18,884 nucleotides of DNA from Dialister sp. CAG:486 (GTDB lineage: Bacteria; Bacillota; Negativicutes; Veillonellales; Dialisteraceae): assembly GCA_000434475.1 (NCBI GenBank), contig FR879553.1, positions 1-18,884 of the forward strand. The letters run 5' to 3'. Below the pieces are notes generated by a model. It did no database searches and was not told where the DNA came from. It was given only the letters and a program-made list of their open reading frames with translations. Below are positions 1 through 7,800 of the stretch, piece after piece; within the stretch, counting starts at the first letter, position 1, and each line of letters opens with the position of its first letter. Made by a program: the position numbers and the translations under genes.

Positions 1-76
1 TCGCTGCGCTCGCCTGCCCCTTCCAAAGGAAGGGGCTATCCCCTCTATCAAGCTGAACCTGTTGATCCCATTAAAC
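1..76. repeat. Short intergenic stretch with GCCCCTTCC hairpin
   Basis: An inverted repeat GCCCCTTCC / GGAAGGGGC (16-24 and 28-36, AAA loop) lies just downstream of the methylase-like gene on the minus strand. There is no T-run on either side, so it is not a convincing intrinsic terminator. Its style matches the GC-rich intergenic repeat debris elsewhere in this window. The bases before it continue beyond the window edge and cannot be assigned. Confidence 0.35.
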
Positions 77-1540
77 CTATTTCCCGACCATCCTTCTAAC
101 ACTCTCTTCTTTGGCTTCTCTCCATGCGGCTTCCGCAGCAGCGAGAGCTTTGGTACGGTCATCGCAAAGTCTGGTGAGGGCTTCGATGGTCTCCTTTCCT
201 GCCGGCGGAACGGGCAAACGGAGGAGTCGGGATGTCGTGAGATACCAATGCTTCCCTGCTTTCATGGTTGCGAGAAAGAGTTCGCCCAGTTTCCCATCGA
301 AATAGAGTTTCACGTATTCGCCGGTATAGCCCTCCAGCGGGCGGAAGGCCAAGATGCCTTCGTCAGATGTAACGCAAGGTTCTTTTACGACGGCAGTGCG
401 AAGATGCCCTTCGAGCGTGGTCAGGACGAGGTCGCCTGCCGCAAGGACACGCAGAACCGCCGGCGCTTTCCCGGATGCATGCGCCGCGAGATCCATCCGC
501 ACGCCCGAGTCCGTCACCGCTTCCCTAGAAATCCGTGGCAGGTCGGTTTCAATTTCTTCCATCGGTACATCGTAGAAGACGTCTCCAAGCGTGAAATCAG
601 GCGAAACGATATTTTGAGAAAGGAGCATCTGAACGCTCGGCGAACCATTGAAAGCGTAAAGATCATAGTTCCAGTCATCGGCTTCGATGAAGGTTTCCGA
701 CGGAAGCGAGAGCTGGTCTACGCCGCGGAAGGCGCCGTCTGCAAAATCCGACAGACCGAAAGACACGGTCTTAGCTACTTCTCCGGCAAAGCGCAGGTAA
801 GCGTACTCGTTCCCGCCGATTTCCGTATCATAGAAAGCCGTCAGTTTCTTCTCGGCTGCCAAGCTTCTTCTGGCAGCAAGCGCAGCATCTCCCTCTTTCG
901 TCAGCAGCGCCGAAGGAATGATCACGTCCATGGCGCCTTTCTCGGCAAGGCGATGTCTCAAATCAGCGACTGCTACGATGCCGTCTGTTTCAAAATCAAA
1001 AATGTAATCGTAGTGCTCGGTATCTTCCGCAAGTTCGCTCTCCAGCATCGCGCGGCCGCGTGGGAAGACGTAGTGGAGACGCTCCTTCCAGATGGCGTCC
1101 TTCACCGCAACGGCGATACGTTTTCCCCCGAGATCCTGGAAAATTCCGGCAAGGTAAGGCAGATATTCTTCTGCGCCGGTGAAAAGCACCGTATTCCCCG
1201 CAGCCTCTGCCTTCTTTACCGCTTCTGCGAGCAGTGCATGCACTTTGGCGGGTGCTGTCGGCATTTCCGGCGCAAAGACCAGCGGCTCCACGCGGAGCGC
1301 AAGTGTATAAACGCGCGCATAGGTATCTGCATCGCCCTCATACATGCCCAGCTTGTCCGCCGTGCGTTTCATATTCTCGTACAGGTCATCGATGGAGATC
1401 CCGTACTGGACATTCTCCGGATTCAGGAAAAGTACATAGTCCAGATAGCGCGCACGCATGACTTCATTAAAAATCCGCTCCCGCGGCACACCGTAGCGAG
1501 CAAATGTCTCTATCGCGTCATGAATATCGTTTGCAGTCAT
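77..1540 (-). CDS. N-6 DNA methylase/type I S-like protein, apparently lacking catalytic motifs
   Basis: A 487-residue protein, probably cytosolic. The ATG at 1540 is preceded by AAGGAGG with a suitable gap, which fixes the start. Residues about 1-90 are helical. Residues about 115-250 read like a Rossmann methyltransferase core: strand VLFTGAEEY (118-126), then YDYIFDFETD (177-186), where an N-6 adenine methylase would carry NPPY/DPPY. Neither a glycine-rich SAM motif nor NPPY is visible. Residues about 316-446 resemble a target-recognition domain of type I S subunits or type IIG enzymes: an AAGDLVLTT turn (367-375), then ILAFRP, and a closing LTTSRLLRLPVPP (434-446) like the usual 'l..l.iPlPp' end. 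A short helical tail follows. I infer a DNA-binding methylase relative that has lost catalysis, possibly a regulator. No restriction gene is seen beside it. It could also be a divergent active enzyme whose motifs I cannot recognise. Confidence 0.6.
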   Translation of the reverse strand: MTANDIHDAIETFARYGVPRERIFNEVMRARYLDYVLFLNPENVQYGISIDDLYENMKRTADKLGMYEGDADTYARVYTLALRVEPLVFAPEMPTAPAKVHALLAEAVKKAEAAGNTVLFTGAEEYLPYLAGIFQDLGGKRIAVAVKDAIWKERLHYVFPRGRAMLESELAEDTEHYDYIFDFETDGIVAVADLRHRLAEKGAMDVIIPSALLTKEGDAALAARRSLAAEKKLTAFYDTEIGGNEYAYLRFAGEVAKTVSFGLSDFADGAFRGVDQLSLPSETFIEADDWNYDLYAFNGSPSVQMLLSQNIVSPDFTLGDVFYDVPMEEIETDLPRISREAVTDSGVRMDLAAHASGKAPAVLRVLAAGDLVLTTLEGHLRTAVVKEPCVTSDEGILAFRPLEGYTGEYVKLYFDGKLGELFLATMKAGKHWYLTTSRLLRLPVPPAGKETIEALTRLCDDRTKALAAAEAAWREAKEESVRRMVGK

Positions 1541-1569
1541 AAATCCTCCTTGGTGAATCAGTCTCCCTT

Positions 1570-1575
1570 ATTATA
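1570..1575 (-). promoter_or_regulatory. Possible -10 element of the methylase-like gene
   Basis: On the minus strand TATAAT lies about 30 bp upstream of the ATG at 1540. No good -35 hexamer is found 16-18 bp further upstream, so this is tentative. Confidence 0.3.
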
Positions 1576-1730
1576 CTTCATAGAGGAAGGAAATAGTAGG
1601 GAAATGCACTTGGTTGGTGGATCTGGGACGGGAAACAGCTTATAAAAGAGAAGAGGCTCCGCGGGGAAGGCGGGCTGATACGCTTTCATCATATGCTGCT
1701 CGTCCCCTTCGTTTCTGCTTCTCATGCATC

Positions 1731-1762
1731 AAAAAACGCCCATGGAAATCCATGAGCGTTTT
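1731..1762 (-). terminator. Intrinsic terminator of the rplM-rpsI operon
   Basis: Read on the minus strand, a stem AACGCTCATGG / CCATGGGCGTT with an ATTT loop is followed by T6. It starts 18 bp after the rpsI stop codon. Confidence 0.85.
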
Positions 1763-1779
1763 CGGCATTCGTCCAATGA

Positions 1780-2172
1780 TTAACGTTTGGAGAACTGGCT
1801 TGCTTTTCTTGCTTTCTTGAGGCCGTATTTCTTACGTTCTTTCATTCTTGGATCACGGGTCAGGAGACCTGCGACTTTCAGAACTTTTCTGTAGTCTCCA
1901 TCGACATCGAGGAGAGCGCGGCTGATGCCATGACGGATAGCGCCAGCCTGGCCTGTACGTCCGCCGCCCTTTACGTTAGCGATGACGTCATATGCGGTGG
2001 TGGTGCCGGTCAGTTCGAGCGGCTGTTTAATGATCAGTTCGAGGGTTGCGAGATCGAAGTAATCCTTCAGATCACGGCCATTGATTGTGATGTTACCCTG
2101 TCCCGGTACCAGACGGACTCTGGCAACGGATGTTTTTCTGCGGCCAGTGCCGTAGTATGTAGCTTCTGCCAT
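1780..2172 (-). CDS. rpsI: 30S ribosomal protein S9
   Basis: A 130-residue protein of the small ribosomal subunit; its C-terminal tail reaches the decoding centre near P-site tRNA. The full family signature is present: N-terminal [16 protein letters not shown], the central [20 protein letters not shown] segment and the basic C-terminus ending in SKR, where the last residues are KASQFSKR. Length is normal for bacterial S9. The start has a GGAAGG site about 9 bp upstream. It is 22 bp downstream of rplM, the standard L13-S9 pair, and is surely cotranscribed. Nothing is odd about the gene. Confidence 0.98.
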   Translation of the reverse strand: MAEATYYGTGRRKTSVARVRLVPGQGNITINGRDLKDYFDLATLELIIKQPLELTGTTTAYDVIANVKGGGRTGQAGAIRHGISRALLDVDGDYRKVLKVAGLLTRDPRMKERKKYGLKKARKASQFSKR

Positions 2173-2194
2173 TTCTTATTTCCTTCCCTTCTGG

Positions 2195-2635
2195 TTAACG
2201 GATATCAAATTTCAGTTCTTCAGGCTGCTGTGCTGCATGCGGATGTTCAGCGCCTGCGTATACGTGGAGCTTGCGGTACATCTGAGCACCGAGCTTGTTC
2301 TTCGGAAGCATGCCGCGGATAGCATGTTCTACGACCCATACCGGTTTTTCACGAAGAGCGTCGCCAGCCTTCTGGTATCTGTCGCCGCCGATATATCCGG
2401 TGTAGTGGAAGTAAACTTTCTTCAGTTCTTTTTTGCCGGAGAAAACGACTTTATCTGCGTTGATGATGATGACGTTGTCACCAGTGTCAACATGCGGTGT
2501 GTAGGTAGGTTTATTCTTGCCGGTCAGAACTTTGGCAACGCTGGCAGCCAGACGGCCAACAGTCAGTCCTGCAGCATCAACGATATACCATTTGCGAGTG
2601 ATGTTGCCCGCATTGGCCATGAATGTTGTTTTCAT
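2195..2635 (-). CDS. rplM: 50S ribosomal protein L13
   Basis: A 146-residue early-assembly protein of the large ribosomal subunit that binds 23S rRNA. Family landmarks are visible: RKWYIVDAAGLTVGRLAASVA near the start, NADKVVFSGKK, the Y-x-H-T-G-Y-x-GG segment, and the AIRGMLPKNKLGAQMYRKLHVY block. The ATG at 2635 has AGAAGGAG about 9 bp upstream. A short MKTTFMANAGN extension precedes the usual start region, so initiation at the internal ATG of codon 6 is possible, but the ribosome binding site favours the annotated one. It is the first gene of the rplM-rpsI operon, driven by a consensus promoter at 2727-2755 and perhaps autoregulated through its leader. Confidence 0.98.
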   Translation of the reverse strand: MKTTFMANAGNITRKWYIVDAAGLTVGRLAASVAKVLTGKNKPTYTPHVDTGDNVIIINADKVVFSGKKELKKVYFHYTGYIGGDRYQKAGDALREKPVWVVEHAIRGMLPKNKLGAQMYRKLHVYAGAEHPHAAQQPEELKFDIR

Positions 2636-2640
2636 TAGTA

Positions 2641-2720
2641 ATGACTCCTTCTGAATAAAAAACAGAACCGCAAGATGTCATCCTTCCTCCGGGGCTAGTG
2701 GTTTCCGGACAAATCTCACA
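2641..2720 (-). ncRNA. Putative L13 (rplM) mRNA leader
   Basis: From the predicted transcription start near 2720 to the L13 ribosome binding site there are about 80 nt. This leader can form a TCCGG/CCGGA stem (2705-2709 with 2688-2692). A competing pairing of TGTC-type bases (2676-2679 with 2708-2711) overlaps it, and a T6 run lies at 2657-2662. Firmicute rplM operons are known to carry an autoregulatory L13 leader. Position and size fit, but I could not match it to the family consensus, so this rests mainly on context. Confidence 0.4.
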
Positions 2721-2726
2721 AGGAGT

Positions 2727-2755
2727 ATTATATAGTTTTTTTACGTGCGTGTCAA
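2727..2755 (-). promoter_or_regulatory. Consensus sigma-A promoter of rplM-rpsI
   Basis: On the minus strand, TTGACA (2755-2750), a 17-bp spacer and TATAAT (2732-2727): a perfect match to both consensus hexamers at the ideal distance. The spacer is AT-rich. A strong promoter is expected for a ribosomal operon. Confidence 0.9.
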
Positions 2756-2780
2756 ATAGTTTTTAGAAGGAAAATTTTTA

Positions 2781-3010
2781 GGTTCAGGGTTTGCGTTTCG
2801 GGGTTAGCCCGTGGAGCGGCTCGCCCCTTGATTACGTTTGAAAGCCTCCATTGACTTAATAGCATTACCCGATGGGGAGGGGGCATTCCACCACTTCTCA
2901 CTAAGCCCAGAAGTTAACAAATCGCCATACTAGTCTCCCGGTCTCTTGGTCTTTCAGTCTCCTAGCCACTCATCCCCAGCTACCAGTCACTAGTCACCAG
3001 CTACTATTTA
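2781..3010. repeat. Dispersed intergenic repeat, copies of modules A and S
   Basis: The gene-free stretch 2756-3011 between the rplM promoter and the SIMPL gene is filled by repeat debris. Module A at 2781-2850 has GGTTCAGGGTT, a GGGGTTAGCCCGTGGAGCGG core, CCCCTTGATTACGTTTGAAAG and a short tail. The same string recurs, diverged, at 3809, 14775 and 16604. Module S at about 2920-3007 is a run of short TAGTC/CCAG units ending in CAGTCACTAGTCACCAGCTAC, and stops 5 bp from the stop codon of the SIMPL gene. No open frame is credible here. Confidence 0.7.
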
Positions 3011-3011
3011 C

Positions 3012-3725
3012 TTATCCGATCTCAAACACCACGGTGACACGGCTCTGGAGCTTCGTATCTCCGGGGGAAAGCGGGGTCGATTCTTTGGCATCTGCTGCCG
3101 CGCCTGCCATCATGCGTACATTCATCGCGCGGTACGGGGTGATATCGGCACTGTCTTCATTGACAGAGATCACATTCACGACCGAGCGGCCCAGCGTGCC
3201 TGCCATGATCTGTGCCTTGCGAAGCGCAGCGGCAGTCGCCTGTCGCAGGGCTTCCTCCTTGTACTCCTGCGTCTTGCTCACGGAGAAATCCACGGAGTCG
3301 ATGCGGTTCGCTCCGGCTTCTACGGCTGCATCCATGACGGCGGCCGTTTTATCCAGACGGCTCACCACGACCTTCATGGAATTCGTGCATTTATATTTCT
3401 TCGACTTCACGCGGCCCTTATCATCATAGATATTCTGCGGATACACATTGTAATTCTGCGTCTCGATCCTTGACGCATCTGCACCGGCGGCAATGACAGC
3501 ATTCCGCACATCGGTCATGATCTGGGCATTCTCACGAGCCGCATTCTTCACCTGCGCCGACTCTGTCTCCACAGAAAGGTAGATGGCAGCGGTGTCACTC
3601 TTTGCTGTGACCTCTGCGCTCCCCGATACGGTGAGGCTCCTGCGCGGCAGCTCCTCGGCCTGAACTGACATAGACGAGAAAAGCAGCATCCCGGCTGCTG
3701 CGATGGCAATCCATTTCTTCTGCAT
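3012..3725 (-). CDS. Exported SIMPL-domain (DUF541/YggE-like) protein
   Basis: A 237-residue protein with a clear signal peptide: basic MQKKW, a hydrophobic core through about residue 18, and likely cleavage after VQA (23). The mature part matches the SIMPL/DUF541 family: LTVSGSAEVTAKSDTAAIYLSVET near the N-terminus, a middle NYNVYPQ segment, the ANRIDSVDFSVS strand, an EEALRQATAAALRKAQIMAGTLG helix, and a final TVVFEIG strand. Family members (E. coli YggE, Bp26, SIMPL) are periplasmic or surface proteins linked to oxidative stress or signalling-complex assembly, with no agreed biochemical activity. The ATG is preceded by AAAGGAGG. A perfect consensus promoter lies at 3767-3795. The gene appears monocistronic and its 3' end abuts an S-module repeat. 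Confidence 0.9.
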   Translation of the reverse strand: MQKKWIAIAAAGMLLFSSMSVQAEELPRRSLTVSGSAEVTAKSDTAAIYLSVETESAQVKNAARENAQIMTDVRNAVIAAGADASRIETQNYNVYPQNIYDDKGRVKSKKYKCTNSMKVVVSRLDKTAAVMDAAVEAGANRIDSVDFSVSKTQEYKEEALRQATAAALRKAQIMAGTLGRSVVNVISVNEDSADITPYRAMNVRMMAGAAADAKESTPLSPGDTKLQSRVTVVFEIG

Positions 3726-3766
3726 AGGTCTTCCTCCTTTGAAATTGACTAACGGTCATTTTCTTC

Positions 3767-3795
3767 ATTATAGGGAAAGAAACCAAGTTTGTCAA
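3767..3795 (-). promoter_or_regulatory. Consensus sigma-A promoter of the SIMPL gene
   Basis: On the minus strand, TTGACA (3795-3790), 17 bp, TATAAT (3772-3767), about 41 bp upstream of the ATG. Both hexamers are perfect, suggesting strong constitutive expression of this exported protein. Confidence 0.85.
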
Positions 3796-3808
3796 ATGGA
3801 AGGGAACG

Positions 3809-3898
3809 GGTTCAGGGTTCGTCCCTGGGGCGTATCGCCCTTTGATTGCGGATGAAAGCTTCGCTTGAATGAGAAATTAGAAATGAGAAATGGTGGTA
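3809..3898 (+). repeat. Dispersed repeat, module A copy
   Basis: GGTTCAGGGTTCG, a CCCTGGGGCGTATCGCCC core, TTGATTGCGGATGAAAGC, then GAAATTAGAAATGAGAAATGG and TGGT. The tail from GAAATTAG to GGTGGT is identical to that at about 14843-14865. The copy begins only about 14 bp upstream of the SIMPL promoter. It is the first part of the gene-free stretch 3796-4164. Confidence 0.75.
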
Positions 3899-3909
3899 CG
3901 GCGCATTTC

Positions 3910-4022
3910 GTCATCCTGAGCGGAGAAAAACGTCGTATGTTAAGGAAACGCTGATTCAATCGCAGAATCAGTGTTTCCTAAAAAATGGCTTATCTGAAAC
4001 AGGAGAACTAAGTCGAAGGATC
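3910..4022. repeat. TCATCCTGAG...TCGAAGGATCT repeat with internal long hairpin
   Basis: TCATCCTGAGCGGAG at the left and AAGTCGAAGGATCT at the right are the two halves of a short repeat that usually occurs as one continuous string in bacterial genomes. Here about 90 bp separate them. Inside is an inverted repeat AGGAAACGCTGATTC / GAATCAGTGTTTCCT (3943-3957 and 3965-3979, 7-bp loop, one G-T). The hairpin is followed on the plus strand by A6, not T, so on the plus strand it is not a terminator. It may be a small nested element. Confidence 0.55.
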
Positions 4023-4069
4023 TAAGCGCCGCGAAGCAGAAATAATGTCGATGCCCGAAGGTCTCCCGG

Positions 4070-4183
4070 CTAGCAGGTTTCCCGTTTTGAACTTCCAAAC
4101 ATGGCCCACCTGACCGCGAATGACAAAGATTTCTCGCTTGCGCTCGAAATGACGATATGGGCCACTAGTCACCAGCCACTCCT
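4070..4183. repeat. Dispersed repeat, module B plus module S
   Basis: Module B (about 4070-4157) has TAGCAGGTTTCCCGTTTTGA, ACTTCCAAAC, CTGACCGCGAATGACAAAG, ATTTCTCGC and GAAATGACGATA. The same elements in the same order recur at 16728-16811. Module S follows directly as CCACTAGTCACCAGCCACTCCTGA (4161-4183). The S module overlaps the last codons and stop of the DUF523 gene. Together with the two repeats to the left this fills 3796-4164; no gene is seen there. Confidence 0.7.
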
Positions 4184-4605
4184 GATTCCACATCCTCCTC
4201 ATCGATCACACGCACGCCAGCCTTGCGCAGCGCCTTCGCAAGGAGCCCTTGGCCCTTGATCTTTTTCCCGCTGAATGTGCCGTCATAGATCTCATGGACC
4301 CCGCAGGTGGGACTTTTCGCCTTGAGGATCGCACACTCGATCTCTTCCCCCGCAAGCGCTTCCAGTGTCCGTGCGACGCCTGCGCGATACACGGCATCCA
4401 GATCCTTCCCTTCGCAGGAAATCACACGCCCCTCGCGAAGCTCCACCGGCGGCCGCGGGACCGGCATACCGGCGGCGACCTCCGGGCAGACAGGGATCAC
4501 CTCTCGCCCCTTCACATAGGAGATCACAGCTTCATTCCGATTGTTTCCGCCGCTGTACTTGCAGTTTCGCCCCAAAAGGCAGGCGCTGACGATGATCTTC
4601 TTCAT
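4165..4605 (-). CDS. DUF523 protein, TudS-like thiouracil desulfurase family
   Basis: A 146-residue cytosolic protein, typical of stand-alone DUF523. Family motifs are SACLLG (7-12), CKYSGG (15-20), IPVCPE (37-42) and KSPTCG (97-102). In the characterised TudS desulfurase, three cysteines bind a [4Fe-4S] cluster that removes sulfur from 2-thiouracil; C9, C40 and C101 are the natural counterparts here. Activity on thiouracil in this organism is inference. The ATG at 4605 has CAAAGGAG about 5 bp upstream. An array of 9-bp repeats begins 22 bp upstream of the start codon, so no normal promoter is visible. The final residues (about ESGVAGD) and the TAG stop are encoded by an S-module repeat, implying the native C-terminus was replaced or extended by repeat insertion. 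Confidence 0.88.
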   Translation of the reverse strand: MKKIIVSACLLGRNCKYSGGNNRNEAVISYVKGREVIPVCPEVAAGMPVPRPPVELREGRVISCEGKDLDAVYRAGVARTLEALAGEEIECAILKAKSPTCGVHEIYDGTFSGKKIKGQGLLAKALRKAGVRVIDEEDVESGVAGD

Positions 4606-4627
4606 AAAGACTCCTTTGGTAAACAGA

Positions 4628-4699
4628 TTCTATGGGTTCCATGGGTTCCATGGGTTCTATGGGTTCTATGGGTTCTATGGGTTCTATGGGTTCTATGGG
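4628..4699. repeat. Eight-copy 9-bp tandem repeat (TTCTATGGG)
   Basis: Eight contiguous 9-bp units: TTCTATGGG in units 1 and 4-8, TTCCATGGG in units 2 and 3. It lies directly upstream of the ribosome binding site of the DUF523 gene. The 9-bp period keeps any reading frame open (minus strand reads repeated Ile-Glu-Pro / Met-Glu-Pro), but no credible gene runs through it. The homogeneity of the units suggests recent expansion by slipped-strand replication. Confidence 0.9.
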
Positions 4700-4746
4700 T
4701 TTTAATCCCCAATCCCTCATCCCTGCTTTCAAACTTCGGGGCTCAC

Positions 4747-4774
4747 CCTGAACCTTGAACCTTGAACCCTAAAC
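4747..4774 (-). repeat. GTTCAGG heptad repeat, four units
   Basis: On the minus strand four 7-bp units: GTTTAGG, GTTCAAG, GTTCAAG, GTTCAGG. The same heptad occurs in four units on the plus strand at 13209-13236 and forms the head of module A copies. It abuts the purL terminator. Confidence 0.7.
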
Positions 4775-4807
4775 AAAAACGCTCCCGCATTCACGAGAGC
4801 GTTTTTT
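4775..4807 (-). terminator. Intrinsic terminator of purL
   Basis: On the minus strand AAAACGCTC / GAGCGTTTT arms enclose a loop of about 12 nt and end in a T-run. It begins 14 bp after the purL stop. The flanking A and T runs make it potentially bidirectional. Confidence 0.8.
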
Positions 4808-4821
4808 CTAGGCATGGACCA

Positions 4822-7800
4822 TTAGCCCTTGAAGTACTTCACACCGGCTTCGAAAAGCGGCTGGTAAGTATCACCGGCGATGTTCTTTGCGACATTCTGG
4901 CCGCGGCGTTCGGTATGACCCATCTTACCGAGGACGCGCCCGTCAGGACTGGTGATGCCTTCGACAGCCCAGGAGGAGCCGTTCGGATTGTAGCGGCTGT
5001 CGTAGGTCGGCTCGCCATCCGGCCCCACGTACTGTGTCGCGATCTGGCCATTGGCTGCGAGTGCCCGGATCTGTTCATCGGAAGCGATGAAGCGTCCTTC
5101 GCCGTGGCTGATGGCGATGGAGTGGAGGTCACCGGGCTGGCAGAGGGCAAGCCACGGGGACTTGGTCGATACGACCTTGGTCGTGACAAAGCGGGAGATA
5201 TGACGGCCGAGCGTATTGAAGGTGAGCGTCGGTGCGTCATCGGTGAGCGGCTTGAATTCGCCATACGGTACGAGGCCGAGCTTGATCAGGGCCTGGAAGC
5301 CGTTGCAGATGCCCATGGCAAGACCGTCTCTGACATGAAGGAGCTGGTCCATGGCCTCCATGAGCTTCTGATTCCGGAATACAGCGGCGATAAATTTGCC
5401 GCTGCCGTCCGGTTCATCGCCCGCAGAGAAGCCGCCTGGGAACATGACGATCTGCGCATGGCGGATGCGTTCTGCCATTTCATCGACGGAGTCCTTGAGT
5501 TCGGCTGCATCGCGATTTCTGAAGATGAAGATATCGCTGACCGCACCGGCACGTTCAAAGGCTCTCGCGCAGTCGACTTCACAGTTGTTGCCCGGCATGG
5601 TCGGGATGAAGACGCGCGGACGCGAAAGATTCGTATGGACATAGAACTGCGGGATCGCTTTCGTTTCCGGAAGAACGGGGGCTTCTTTCTGGATGTCTGC
5701 TGCGCGGCGCGGGAAGATCGGATCGAGCGTACCTTCATAGGAGCGCAGGAGCTCTTCGATGGCGATCTCTTCCCCGTAGAGCTTCATACTGTCCCCGCCG
5801 ACGGTGCCGAGGATCTTCGTATGCGGCTGTTTGGCAAATTCCTCTGCCAATTCTGGCGTAGTTTCTACAAGGATCGCGCCATAGAAATTGCTGAAGTATT
5901 TGAAGAGCGGCAGATTTTCACCAAAGGTGACGCCGAGCTTGTTGCCGAAGGTCATCTTGGCAGCGGTCACTGCGACGCCGCCGTGTTCGACCGCTTTCAT
6001 CGCAGCGATGTGTCCGGCCTGCACTTCCTGATAGAGGAAATCCGCATGCGCTTTGAATACATCAAGAAGCGGCATGCCGGCTTCATCCTTCGGCTGGCCG
6101 AAGAGGATGAGGACATCGCCCTCCTTCTTGAGTTCCTGGCTGACCGCTTCGGAGGCTTTCCCCGGAGCGATAGCGAAGGAAACGAGCGTCGGCGGGACGT
6201 GGATATCATTGAAGGTACCGCTCATGGAGTCCTTGCCGCCGATCGCTCCCAGACCAAGGCTTTCCTGCATATGGAAAGCACCGAGGAGTGCGGCCGCCGG
6301 TTTGCCCCAGCTGGTCTTGTCAGTGAGCTTTTCGAAGTATTCCTGCAGCGTCAGGTAGGCTTTTCTCCAGTCAGCCCCCATCGCCACGAGGCGGGCCACG
6401 GAGAGGAGTACGGCATAGGCTGCGCCATGGAACGGGCTCCAGGATGCCAGATACGGATCGAAGCCATGAGCCATGAAGCTGGCGCTGTCAGTCTCGCCTT
6501 TACGGACCGGGAATTTCGCTACCATCCCATCGGTCGGGGTCTTCTGGTACTTGCCGCCGAATGGCATGAGTACGGTACCAGCACCGATGGTGGAATCGAA
6601 GCGTTCGGAGAGTCCCTGCTCCGAGCAGTTATTGAGATCTGCCATGGCAGAAAGCCAAGTCTTTTTGATGTCATGGATCTCTTCTTTATGGAAATAGCCA
6701 GCTTCATCCGGCTTTGCGATGTAGGCTTCCTTCACCTGCTGCGCCCCATTCGTGTCGAGGAAATCTCTCGAAATATCGACGATGGTATCCCCTCTCCACT
6801 TCATGACGAGGCGGCGGGTATCGGTCACATCAGCCACGATGGTGGCTTCGAGGTTTTCTTCTGCGGCATAGCGGATGAACTGGTCTGCATCTTCTTTTCT
6901 GACGACGACCGCCATACGCTCCTGCGATTCGGAAATCGCCAGCTCAGTCCCATCAAGGCCTTCGTATTTCTTCGGTACCTGATCAAGATCGATGTCAAGG
7001 CCATCTGTCAGTTCACCGACAGCGACAGAGACACCGCCTGCGCCGAAGTCATTGCAGCGTTTGATGAGGCGTGTGACTTCCCCACGACGGAAGAGGCACT
7101 GGATCTTTCTTTCCGTGATCGGATTGCCCTTCTGGACTTCTGCGCCGCAAGTCTCGATGGACTCAGTATTCAGCTCCTTCGAAGAGCCTGTCGCGCCGCC
7201 CATGCCGTCACGGCCCGTGCGCCCGCCGACCAGGATGACGACGTCGCCGGGTGTCGGAGAAAGACGGATGACATGGTCTTCCGGAGCCGCTGCGACGACG
7301 GCACCGATCTCCATGCGCTTCGCCATGAATCCCGGATGATAATATTCCTTGACCTCACCGGTGGCAAGACCGATCTGATTGCCGTAGGAGGAGTAGCCCT
7401 TGGCCGCCTCGACGACGATCTTTCTCTGCGGGAGCTTGCCTGCAAGCGTTTCGGAAAGCGGCATGCGCGGGTCTGCGGCGCCCGTCACACGCATCGCCTG
7501 ATACACATAGGAACGTCCGGAGAGAGGGTCTCGGATACATCCGCCCAGGCAGGTCGCTGCCCCGCCGAATGGCTCGATCTCAGTCGGATGGTTGTGTGTT
7601 TCATTCTTGAAAAGGAGCAGCCAGTCTTCCTCGCCGTCGATAGTGTCGATCTTCACCTTGATGGTGCAGGCATTGATTTCTTCCGACTGATCCAGATTTT
7701 CCAGCTTTCCTTCCTTGCGGAGAGCCTTGACAGCCGCTGTTGCCATATCCATCAGCGTCACAGGGCGCTTCGTGTCCTTGCCATAGATATGGATACGCGT

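Noticed and set aside
62..1645. A plus-strand open frame of 527 codons opposite the methylase-like gene
   Set aside because: No ribosome binding site or domain, Cys/Arg/His-rich shadow composition, and the minus-strand gene has a good GGAGG site and a recognisable TRD.
3941..3980. Hairpin as a terminator
   Set aside because: The stem is followed by A-run rather than T-run on the plus strand and no gene ends close by on either strand.
4008..4202. Minus-strand frame of 64 codons in the repeat region
   Set aside because: It lies within modules B and S, has no ribosome binding site, and corresponds to repeat sequence rather than a gene.
4532..4732. Small minus-strand frame encoding an Ile-Glu-Pro repeat
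   Set aside because: It exists only because the 9-bp tandem repeat has no stops; it overlaps the DUF523 start in another frame and has no ribosome binding site.
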